From IMG/VR virus record IMGVR_UViG_3300042870_001012, positions 1 to 25,864 of that record: a stretch of 25,864 bases of DNA; one strand, written 5' to 3'. The stretch is from a virus. A program made the translations under genes and the position numbers. The notes beneath the pieces were generated by a model. The model was given only the letters and a program-made list of their open reading frames with translations, was not told the DNA's origin and ran no database searches. This document shows, one piece after another, positions 15,830 through 21,976 of the stretch (positions are counted from its first letter, which is position 1; each line of letters starts with the position of its first letter).

Positions 15830-16621
15830 TCAAACCTCGGTATGCATGTCAATAAAGTCAATTAATTTTTCTGCTGTAGTAACTCCAGATATTCCTGGGT
15901 CATTTCGGAGATAGCGTACAAAGTCATACCATCTACGCTGCTGGTCTGGGTTGTCAAAAACTATTGTGTACTGAACCACTGCTTGCGGTGAAGAGCCAGG
16001 AGAAACAAGAGTGCTTCCGCTAACTGCCACTTGGTTGTGGTCAACGTTGTTGCCAGCAACAATTCGTCTAACACCATCTTCCGATTCTTCAATATTTATA
16101 TTGATTGGAGTACTGATAGGAATGTTTCCGTCTGGGTTCTGGATTGTTGGAGTGAAGTACGCATCTGCAATGGGGGAAATAATTTCTGATGAAATCTGAG
16201 TCTCCTCCATTGCTGCCACTTCAAACTCGTCCCATCCAAGACCCTCAAAGAGTTCGGGGTAGTCTTGATACAGGTCAATCACCATGTCGTTAAGCAGCGA
16301 CGGGTCAGTGTGTCCCAATTCCATCGTCCTGTTGTCGGCAAGTGCAAACGCAATCGCTTCGTCGTTATTGGCGTCCATTTTGACGACAGCAATCTTGCTC
16401 CACCCAAGACGCCTAGCAGCCTCCAGTTGGTGGTTTCCAGCAATGACTGTAAATGTTCCGTTGTCGTTAGGGCGAGCAACTATTGGCTTCATCTGCCCGA
16501 ACTCTTCGTAGGAAGCCATAATTGCTTCAATGTTTCCCTTGCGAGGATTTTTCTCTAAAGGGATAAGAGAATCCATCTCTACAGCAAGGGGTTTAAGGTC
16601 TTCCGAAATGTTATTTTTCAT
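15830..16621 (-). CDS. ParB N-domain protein
   Basis: 263 residues from ATG 16621, which overlaps the coiled-coil-like gene stop by four bases. Residues about 12-85 form a clear ParB-N domain: VEMDSLIPLEKNPRKGNIEAI, then SYEEFGQMKPIVARP, then TFTVIAGNHQLEAARRLGW and KIAVVKMD. The 'NPR' and 'G-x-H/R-x-x-x-A-A-R-R-L-G' boxes are the hallmark of ParB, Spo0J and phage ParB-like nucleases. Residues about 90-140 continue with NRTMELG and a helix (DPSLLNDMVIDLY). The C-terminal ~120 residues (VVQYTIVFDNPDQQRRWYDFVRYLR) resemble no family I know. There is no ParA partner, so plasmid partition is unlikely. It is best seen as the other ParB-fold partner of the adjacent PP-loop enzyme. Confidence 0.85.
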   Translation of the reverse strand: MKNNISEDLKPLAVEMDSLIPLEKNPRKGNIEAIMASYEEFGQMKPIVARPNDNGTFTVIAGNHQLEAARRLGWSKIAVVKMDANNDEAIAFALADNRTMELGHTDPSLLNDMVIDLYQDYPELFEGLGWDEFEVAAMEETQISSEIISPIADAYFTPTIQNPDGNIPISTPININIEESEDGVRRIVAGNNVDHNQVAVSGSTLVSPGSSPQAVVQYTIVFDNPDQQRRWYDFVRYLRNDPGISGVTTAEKLIDFIDMHTEV

Positions 16622-16965
16622 TGTCCTACCTGAACTCTGACGTTAGCGTTTAGGGTTCGCATAGCATCAATAGAAGTGCGGAGAGAAAGAAGTTTCTCTC
16701 GTTTAGCCTTCAAGAGAGCCTCGGCAATTTTGTAATCAAAGTTTTCGTCAGCAAGTTTGTAATCTGCCCATGCTTCACGTTCTTTGATTGAGCCTTTTGC
16801 TGATAGATATTCTTTAGCCCAATTTGCTTTGTAGAGAGATTCTTTTTTTGCAGAATCTTCCGCAAGTGACTCAAACGCTTCTGTTTCTTCTTCCAACATC
16901 TCAAGGAGTCGCATTAACTCGTGTTCAATATCTACTTGACTAATAGGACTATTTCGCGAAATCAT
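16618..16965 (-). CDS. Hypothetical helical phage protein
   Basis: 115 residues from ATG 16965, with GGAG four bases upstream, overlapping the RuvC-like gene by 17 bases and the next gene by four. It is nearly all helix: EHELMRLLEMLEEETEAFESL, AKKESLYKANWAKEYLSAKG, REAWADYKLADENFDYKI and LLKAKREKLLSLRTSIDAMR. The aromatic/charged segment KANWAKEYLSAKG is reminiscent of a small family encoded beside recombination genes in phages, and a link to DNA-repair complexes is possible. No catalytic motif is visible. Length and composition are consistent with a helical bundle or coiled coil. Confidence 0.7.
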   Translation of the reverse strand: MISRNSPISQVDIEHELMRLLEMLEEETEAFESLAEDSAKKESLYKANWAKEYLSAKGSIKEREAWADYKLADENFDYKIAEALLKAKREKLLSLRTSIDAMRTLNANVRVQVGQ

Positions 16966-17488
16966 TATTCTCCATTAAGTGTTCCATTGGTGACCAATCT
17001 ATCTTTTCAAAAGAAGAAAGTTGCTCTTTGGTCCATTGATATGCAGATAATCCTACTTTAGTAATGGCCATCTGTTCAAGCACCCATGCATCACATTCGT
17101 CATTGCCCGAAGCGCCGCTAAAAATAATTCCAGTCTTTGCCGAGATTGCCGAGATTACTTCTCCCTTTGATGCATTTCCTCGTCCAGTTGCAAACTTTGC
17201 TCGGCAGGTAGGCGGTATTTCAACAATCGGAATACTGCATTCAAACAGCGTCATTCTGATACAGCCACCCAATTCACCAATACTGAACGCTTGACCACTA
17301 CGGGAGGCAAACGAGTACCCCTCAATTACCACGCAGTCAATTTCGTTTTCTAGACACTCATGCAATACGCTCTTTGTAACCTCGGACAAACGCTCGGCAC
17401 CTCGTGCTTTGGAGCGGACAACGCTAGTTACGCCGTCCATGGACATACCCGTAGATGTAAGCGAAAGGTCAAGACCCATGAGTCTCAT
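16949..17488 (-). CDS. RuvC-like Holliday junction resolvase
   Basis: 179 residues from ATG 17488, chosen because it overlaps the HNH stop as ATGA and has AGAGG nine bases upstream. The frame also opens at TTG 17497. The RNase H-fold active site is complete: MGLDLSLTSTG (Asp7), CVVIEGYSF (Glu56), and GNDECDAWVL (Asp130, Asp133). The segment TGRGNASKGEVISAISAKTG contains the basic K-x-x-V loop typical of RuvC-type enzymes. It would cut four-way junctions during phage recombination or before packaging, using two metal ions. It sits in the recombination block next to an HNH nuclease and Rad52-type annealing protein. Length is close to bacterial RuvC (about 170). Confidence 0.88.
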   Translation of the reverse strand: MRLMGLDLSLTSTGMSMDGVTSVVRSKARGAERLSEVTKSVLHECLENEIDCVVIEGYSFASRSGQAFSIGELGGCIRMTLFECSIPIVEIPPTCRAKFATGRGNASKGEVISAISAKTGIIFSGASGNDECDAWVLEQMAITKVGLSAYQWTKEQLSSFEKIDWSPMEHLMENNDFAK

Positions 17489-17787
17489 CTCTCCCAACCT
17501 CTTTTGGCTAAACCCAGGTCAAATGCAAGTTGAGGATAGTTTCCTATACGGGTGTGACAGGGGCGACATACAGCCATCAGATTATCTTCTTCAAGAATAG
17601 AGCCACCCTGGGAGCGGCGAACTATTTCGTGAATATCCTGCGAAGAACGACGCACATACGTTGCAAGTCCGTCATGTTCGGCAAATACTGGACAGGCTTC
17701 GCATAGTGGTCTCTCTTCAAGAAGTTTCTCCACAAGGGGCCTACGGAGTCTATATTCCGCTTCTTTTTTCTTTGACCTGTGACGCAC
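17485..17787 (-). CDS. HNH endonuclease
   Basis: 100 residues. The start is GTG 17787; only a TAG and three codons lie before it in frame, and no ATG is near, so this start is well limited. Visible motif: C-x2-C at Cys29 and Cys32, then DIHEIVRRSQGG (His53), NL (Asn69) and VCRPCHTRIG (Cys74, Cys77, His78). This is a small HNH beta-beta-alpha-metal nuclease with structural zinc cysteines. The N-terminal ~28 residues are basic (HRSKKKEAEYRLRRP). In phages such free-standing HNH proteins near the terminase may assist packaging or act as homing endonucleases. Here it is translationally coupled to the RuvC-like gene, which suggests a role in recombination or nicking. Confidence 0.88.
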   Translation of the reverse strand: MRHRSKKKEAEYRLRRPLVEKLLEERPLCEACPVFAEHDGLATYVRRSSQDIHEIVRRSQGGSILEEDNLMAVCRPCHTRIGNYPQLAFDLGLAKRGWER

Positions 17788-17831
17788 GGACAGAGTCTAG
17801 TTCAATTTATAACCAGTAGACGAGATGCGTA

Positions 17832-18338
17832 CTACAAATTTCTTTCATTAATGTCATCAAATTCCCAGTTGCCATTTATTGCAGCCCATAAAGCCCTGTC
17901 AATTGATGTGTCCTCAAGGTCGTATTCTCGTAAAAGGTTTTTATGTTTAATGATTGCATTTTCAAGAAACGAAGCCCTACCCCAGCCGTCGGAAGATACT
18001 GTTTCTCCGGTTTCTATCATTGTCATAACTTCATCAAGGCGATGATTTACATAGAATTTAAATCTGTCAATCTTTTTTATTCGGTGCTGATATTCACGAG
18101 CCGCTTCAGCAGCAAGTCTCTCGCCACTCCTGCCCATTGACAAATATCTTTCAGCATCGGCATCGGCATCGTCCTTTATGCCCTCAATCTGAATGTCAAG
18201 GTTTTCAACCAAAAGAAGCAAACCGTCTTTCCATCTGTGCCAATTTTCAGGCTCAAGAAGGATTTGTTTCTGAACGGAAGAAAGTTTGTTTTTAACTTCC
18301 TCAGATACCATTCGTGCGAATACGTCGTCGTTAATCAT
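17832..18338 (-). CDS. Hypothetical protein in recombination block
   Basis: 168 residues from ATG 18338, which overlaps the RecB-like stop as ATGA. An in-frame ATG at 18356 would give 174 residues but has no ribosome site. It is mostly helical and charged: VFARMVSEEVKNKLSSVQKQ, WHRWKDGLLLLVENLDIQIEG, then DDADADAERYLSMGRSGERLA and YQHRIKKIDRFKFYVNHRL. The end has a conserved-looking aromatic patch (DRALWAAINGNWEFDDIN). I do not recognise a family or catalytic motif. It is translationally coupled to the nuclease before it and is followed by a 44-bp gap before the HNH gene. A partner of the nuclease or annealing protein is possible. Confidence 0.7.
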   Translation of the reverse strand: MINDDVFARMVSEEVKNKLSSVQKQILLEPENWHRWKDGLLLLVENLDIQIEGIKDDADADAERYLSMGRSGERLAAEAAREYQHRIKKIDRFKFYVNHRLDEVMTMIETGETVSSDGWGRASFLENAIIKHKNLLREYDLEDTSIDRALWAAINGNWEFDDINERNL

Positions 18339-19093
18339 GACCGCCATGCAGGACATATCTTTTTAAAGGAACACCAATTACAGAGTATTGATTTGTTTGG
18401 TTCAAACTCGCCAGTCTCGCACTTTATGTCTATTTTCTTTTTTGTCTCAGTCACGGTTGCTTCAACTTTGTAAAGGTCTTCCTCGGTTACTGCCTGACTA
18501 AACTGAACGCCGTCTTTTAGATACAGGAGTTCAACTGTAGTTGCTTTACCAACGCCTGTTGATTCAAGCAAATGAGAGTAAATCAAGAGTTGAAAAAACT
18601 TATCGCTAATCCAGTTTTTCTTTGGGGTTTTACCAGTTTTATAGTCCGAAATAGTAAAACCAGTTTCGTTCTTGTCAAATCTATCTATAAACCCCTTGAT
18701 ACGAACTCCGCCTATTTCGCCATTTAGTTCATGCTCAAGACCTATTGGGGCAACAAGGGTAGGTTCTTCTATTCTCCACAGGTTCTGAATGCACCACCAG
18801 GATTTCCACCTAAACATACGCAATGCTTCGTCGCCACGAACCCACGGCTTAACTCTGTCGCTCCACCCATTTTCCCATAGTTGGGCCGCTATGAGTTTTG
18901 CTTCGTCCTGCGTTCTCTCTTCGTGATTGCAGTGATAAAGAGTTTCTAGAACATCGTGCACAAAGTTACCCATCAGGGTTGCTTCTGTTGGGTCGTCTTT
19001 AAGCATGTCAATTTTTGAATACTTAAATTTTAATGGACACTGCTCAAAGGTCCCCATTGACGATGGGGACAAATGTGGCGGAGGGGTAAACAT
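18335..19093 (-). CDS. RecB-like PD-(D/E)XK nuclease with Fe-S cysteines
   Basis: 252 residues from ATG 19093, directly adjacent to the annealing-protein stop (TAA-ATG). The N-terminus HLSPSSMGTFEQCPLKFKY is the classic RecB/Cas4 start motif with Cys19. His46 (GNFVHDVLE) follows, then GFIDRFDKNETGFTISDYKTGK with Asp137, Asp150 and Lys152 as active site, FFQLLIYSHLLE (the Q-x-x-x-Y motif), and LCNWCSFKKICPAW (Cys238, Cys241, Cys247). Four cysteines fit a 4Fe-4S cluster as in AddB and Cas4. The activity is metal-dependent DNA exonuclease or flap processing. With the Rad52-type annealing protein just upstream it forms a recombination pair analogous to exonuclease plus annealing protein, though the nuclease class is unlike lambda Exo. 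Confidence 0.92.
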   Translation of the reverse strand: MFTPPPHLSPSSMGTFEQCPLKFKYSKIDMLKDDPTEATLMGNFVHDVLETLYHCNHEERTQDEAKLIAAQLWENGWSDRVKPWVRGDEALRMFRWKSWWCIQNLWRIEEPTLVAPIGLEHELNGEIGGVRIKGFIDRFDKNETGFTISDYKTGKTPKKNWISDKFFQLLIYSHLLESTGVGKATTVELLYLKDGVQFSQAVTEEDLYKVEATVTETKKKIDIKCETGEFEPNKSILCNWCSFKKICPAWRS

Positions 19094-19834
19094 TTATTGA
19101 CCGTCGTTAATGCTGTACAAAATACACTGCTCAATAAGGGCGTGTAGGTCAACAACGGTTGCTGTTGTCTTTGTTGGTTTTGGTCTATCCCCAGCATGCT
19201 CAATCCAGAAAGAATTCAGTTTTGTCTTCATTTCTGAAGTCAAACCCTTAGACAGGCTGACGAACTGTTCCCACAATTCTTCAATCATCGGGTCAATAGA
19301 AACTTCTGCTTCAATTTCCATTGCCTCTTCTGAGCGAGCAAGGTAAAGACCAATGCCAAGCGCTTGAGCGGCTTTTTTCAATGCGTCAGAAACAGCCCCC
19401 TTGAATTCGTCACCGAGGTCAACAATATCGCCAGCCTTTGTACGCTTAATCTTCTGACCACCAAATCCGTCTTTCACAACGTTGATAAAGTCGTCTTTTG
19501 AAAGCACGCTGAGACGTACGTGAGCAACAATAAATTCTGGGTCAAGAGCATCACGTTCACACTTGATGATTTCATATGCCCAACCGTCAAATCCAAGAAC
19601 TTTATTAAGTCGTGAAATTACTTCGCTGACAGGAATGTAAGTTAGGGAAGTTCCGCCTTTTTTGAGTTGACGTTCAACTTCTTTGGGAAACGGCTCGTTT
19701 AAAGATGCTTGAATATCGTTTCTCCCAGCAATTGCCTTAATGCGAAGTTCTTCTTGACGACGCAACCACACATCTACATCAATCATATTTTCTTCAGTCT
19801 CAGTATTGTCTAGAGCAATTTTTTTAGCAGTCAT
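19094..19834 (-). CDS. Rad52/Rad22-family single-strand annealing protein
   Basis: 246 residues from ATG 19834, with AAAGGTGA about nine bases upstream inside the end of the preceding gene. Residues about 45-170 carry the Rad52 core: LNEPFPKEVERQL, TYIPVSEVISRLNKVLGFDGWAYEI, VRLSVLS, VVKDGFGG, and EFKGAVSDALKKAAQALGIGLYLAR. The last block ('K.A.sDAlKRaar.lG..LY') is strongly diagnostic. The C-terminal ~75 residues are helical and variable, as in phage Sak-type proteins. It anneals complementary single strands for genome repair, circularisation or concatemer formation. Next gene: the RecB-like nuclease expected to make its single-stranded substrate. Confidence 0.9.
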   Translation of the reverse strand: MTAKKIALDNTETEENMIDVDVWLRRQEELRIKAIAGRNDIQASLNEPFPKEVERQLKKGGTSLTYIPVSEVISRLNKVLGFDGWAYEIIKCERDALDPEFIVAHVRLSVLSKDDFINVVKDGFGGQKIKRTKAGDIVDLGDEFKGAVSDALKKAAQALGIGLYLARSEEAMEIEAEVSIDPMIEELWEQFVSLSKGLTSEMKTKLNSFWIEHAGDRPKPTKTTATVVDLHALIEQCILYSINDGQ

Positions 19835-19836
19835 TG

Positions 19837-20334
19837 TTATTTTTCACCTTTTGTATAGATAGCGATATTTGTTTTTGGTTCACCAACTTCGCAGTACTGG
19901 TCTGCGTTGATGCCTAAGTCGTTTAGTGCGCCAACACGCCAGTACGAGGGTTGGACATAATCAAGTATTCTATTGACAATTTCTTCAGTTGACAACGTCA
20001 CTTCGCCAGTATCCATATCAACGGAAGACTGCTGAAGTCGTTCAAACACTTGCATCATAAGGCCTTTGCTGTCCCATGATTTACGAGCAGAGCCAACTTT
20101 GCATTTGATTTCAGCACCGGTACTAAGTGTTAATTCTGTCTTCTTTTCGGACTGCATTTTGTCAACCATCTTGGTTGCAAACGAATCGTAAATTGAAGCA
20201 ATATCTTTCTTTACGTGGTTAAGCATTACAAGATGCTCAGACCAGACGTCAAGGTCGGCTTCGGTGACGCCTTCGCTATTGAGGAAGTTGTCAAGGGTTA
20301 CGAGCATGATTCGTAAATCCGCTGGAGTTATCAT
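19837..20334 (-). CDS. Conserved hypothetical protein, recombination-associated
   Basis: 165 residues from ATG 20334 with GGAAAC upstream. It is the first gene after the terminase, separated from it by the repeat element at 20343-20386. Visible features: an N-terminal helix pair (RIMLVTLDNFLNSEGVTEADL, VMLNHVKKDIASIYDSFATKM), a strand region (TELTLSTGAEIKCKVGS), then SARKSWDSKGLMMQVFERLQQ and a C-terminal YWRVGALNDLGINADQYCE. This last motif, with the R-K-S-W-D segment, is one I recall from small actinophage proteins of unknown function beside recombination genes. It is probably DNA- or protein-binding. No catalytic signature. The stop lies two bases before the annealing-protein start, so the genes are coupled. 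Confidence 0.78.
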   Translation of the reverse strand: MITPADLRIMLVTLDNFLNSEGVTEADLDVWSEHLVMLNHVKKDIASIYDSFATKMVDKMQSEKKTELTLSTGAEIKCKVGSARKSWDSKGLMMQVFERLQQSSVDMDTGEVTLSTEEIVNRILDYVQPSYWRVGALNDLGINADQYCEVGEPKTNIAIYTKGEK

Positions 20335-20342
20335 TTTGTTTC

Positions 20343-20386
20343 CGTCTAGTAGTAGGTACCTATGGTTAGTAGTGGGTACCTAGACG
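20343..20386 (-). promoter_or_regulatory. Direct-repeat and hairpin element between terminase and recombination genes
   Basis: Two direct copies of TAGTAGTRGGTACCTA (20347-20362 and 20367-20382) match at 15 of 16 bases with a 20-bp spacing. Each contains the palindrome GGTACC, and the first is part of the perfect 10-bp palindrome TAGGTACCTA. CGTCTA (20343-20348) and TAGACG (20381-20386) pair outside, giving a 12-bp imperfect stem with a 6-base bulge and a 14-base loop. It overlaps the terminase stop and ends nine bases before the next start. It may be a repressor operator pair or an RNA processing or termination signal. No clear T run follows. Confidence 0.5.
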
Positions 20387-21687
20387 ATGATACTGACGAT
20401 TTTCCTCTGTGGCAACCCCAGGCCAGTCAAATGTGTAAATGCCCCAACAACCGAGTCAACCTGGTCGTCGTGGTCGCAAGCCTCTGGAAACGACGACATT
20501 TCGTCCAACCAGTCGCTCAACCACGTACCCCTTACAACTCTTACGTTTCCATTGGCTACAGCAGCCGCAAAGGGTCTAGCACGAGTCAATTTATCGCCAG
20601 TTGCCCGTATTCCTGAAAAATCAAACCCTGGAACAACGTATCTGGCGTATTGGTCCACGAGGGCTTTTCCTGACGAACCAGGCTCTTGCTCCATCCTAAT
20701 GGCAACTCCTCTTCCGTCCTCGTAGGCAGTCTGGGCAACTAGTTGCTCCACCTTCTCTCCCTTCACACGAGCCCTCTTAACGTCCAAGACGTAAGCAACC
20801 CCACCGTCAAAAAGGACCAAAGTTCCAACTGTCCAGTCGGGGTTGGGTGTCTGTGGGGAAGGTTCGGTGGCTGCAAGGTCCCAGAAACGCACAGCCCTGG
20901 CCGCTGACGTGACGGTTGGCACCTCAATACTGTCAATTATTACGATGTTTTCTCTCTCAAATAGAGTTCCCAAGGTGGTGCTCCACCAGTCTCCCTCTTC
21001 AAGCCTGCGCCGTTCAATTGGGTCAAGAGCCTGCAGGGCTTGGCGATAGGAGTCAGCGTCAATTCCAGGGTTGTCCGTCAGTTTACTGGGAACGAAAATT
21101 CTTCCTTTTTCGGTTCCCTCAACGATAAATCTCTGCCTAACCCAGTTTGGAGCAGGGTTTGAGGCACACCGCATTCTCAATGGAACCTGAGATAACGGTC
21201 CTGAGTTGGGGCGGCGCAAACGGGAGAACATGTACCGATAGTCCGATTCACGGATTTCGGTGACCTCATCCATTCCAATAAACTGAAATTCTGACCCTTT
21301 ATAACGAAGGTAGTCGTTTGTGTTGTTTAGGTACCCAAAAGATATTCTTGCTCCAGAAGGAAATGTCGCTACGTAACTGTTTGCGTTCCAGTGAATATCG
21401 TCATGACCGTCTATCCATGTCTTGAATCTATCCATGAGGGCACCAGGGAGCGCCAAGTCAGCATATGTACGACGAAACAAAATGGCTGAATATCCAGGAA
21501 CATCAACATATTGCAGGGCTGACATTAAAAGTGCTGAACTTTTTCCACCGCCTGCGGCACCACCGAATAATGCTTCAATACCATTCGTTCTCAAAAAAAC
21601 TCTTTGAGTGATAGATGCCTCTTCTGGACAGAATTCAGGTTTCTTTGGTTCTAAGTATTCAAGAACTTTTATCCAGTCAGTAGTCAT
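20380..21687 (-). CDS. Terminase large subunit
   Basis: 435 residues from ATG 21687, chosen over an upstream ATG at 21723 because a purine-rich AGAAAGAA site precedes it and the longer form lacks one. The N-terminal packaging ATPase has Walker A GGAAGGGKSSALL (about 43-55), RRTYADLALPG, and Walker B FQFIGMDEVTE. The C-terminal RNase H-like nuclease has RFWDLAATEP (Asp), RMEQEPGSSGK (Glu) and HDDQVDSVVGAF (Asp), the three expected metal ligands. It cleaves concatemers and drives DNA into the prohead through the portal. No small subunit is seen in the window. It is the first gene of the leftward unit and is divergent from the portal gene, which is unusual. Length is normal for the family. Confidence 0.95.
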   Translation of the reverse strand: MTTDWIKVLEYLEPKKPEFCPEEASITQRVFLRTNGIEALFGGAAGGGKSSALLMSALQYVDVPGYSAILFRRTYADLALPGALMDRFKTWIDGHDDIHWNANSYVATFPSGARISFGYLNNTNDYLRYKGSEFQFIGMDEVTEIRESDYRYMFSRLRRPNSGPLSQVPLRMRCASNPAPNWVRQRFIVEGTEKGRIFVPSKLTDNPGIDADSYRQALQALDPIERRRLEEGDWWSTTLGTLFERENIVIIDSIEVPTVTSAARAVRFWDLAATEPSPQTPNPDWTVGTLVLFDGGVAYVLDVKRARVKGEKVEQLVAQTAYEDGRGVAIRMEQEPGSSGKALVDQYARYVVPGFDFSGIRATGDKLTRARPFAAAVANGNVRVVRGTWLSDWLDEMSSFPEACDHDDQVDSVVGAFTHLTGLGLPQRKIVSIIV

Positions 21688-21708
21688 GGTTTTCTTTCTA
21701 TAAGGCAA

Positions 21709-21740
21709 TTGCACACTAGGCATGTTTTATGCGCTACGGT
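21709..21740 (+). promoter_or_regulatory. Candidate rightward promoter in divergent gap
   Basis: TTGCAC (21709-21714) and TACGGT (21735-21740) are 20 bases apart. TACGGT is a TAnnnT-type -10 ending eight bases before the ATG at 21749, so a leaderless or very short leader is possible. The gap between the two start codons is only 61 bp and must hold promoters for both directions. No clear leftward promoter was found. The arrangement TTGCNC, 19-20 bases, TAnnnT resembles that at 9369-9399. Motif reading only. Confidence 0.3.
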
Positions 21741-21748
21741 GTGAGCAT

Positions 21749-21973
21749 ATGAATAATTTCATCACTAAAACGAAGTCTGCAAGTGTAAAGAGTATTAAGT
21801 TTTTATGGGGGGCGATAAAAGAATTAGCGACTCGCCCATTCTTTGCCAACGTTTTAATGGTAGGATTTATATTATTTACAAGTATAGGGGCGAGCATGGT
21901 TTCGCCTGCTTTGGGTTTCATTTCGGCGGGTGTTACATGCGGAATTTTAGGTTTCTTGCTAGGTCTTGAGTAG
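21749..21973 (+). CDS. Small two-helix membrane protein
   Basis: 74 residues from ATG 21749. The frame also opens at ATG 21722, but that would overlap the divergent region. The first ~30 residues are basic (MNNFITKTKSASVKSIKF), followed by two hydrophobic stretches, FFANVLMVGFILFTSIGASMV and ALGFISAGVTCGILGFLLGLE, with a short turn. It is a membrane protein with a positively charged N-terminus, probably inside. It is the first rightward gene and ends three bases before the portal start, so the two are co-transcribed. Small size and two helices allow a holin, but there is no adjacent lysin. A prohead-assembly or membrane-anchoring role is also possible. No family recognised. Confidence 0.65.
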   Translation: MNNFITKTKSASVKSIKFLWGAIKELATRPFFANVLMVGFILFTSIGASMVSPALGFISAGVTCGILGFLLGLE

Positions 21974-21976
21974 AAA

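Noticed and set aside
15829-15861. Longer 67-residue version of the small coiled-coil protein
   Set aside because: It would overlap the ParB-like gene without a ribosome site; the ATG at 15828 has GAGG at six bases.
15830-16621. ParB-like protein as part of a plasmid-style partition system
   Set aside because: No ParA-type ATPase and no parS-like repeat were seen in the window; the PP-loop enzyme linkage is a better explanation.
17489-17497. TTG start giving a three-codon longer RuvC-like protein
   Set aside because: ATG 17488 overlaps the HNH stop as ATGA and has AGAGG at good spacing; TTG would have the ribosome site directly against it.
21688-21723. Twelve-residue N-terminal extension of the terminase from ATG 21723
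   Set aside because: No ribosome site before that ATG, and it would overlap the divergent promoter region. ATG 21687 has a purine-rich site.
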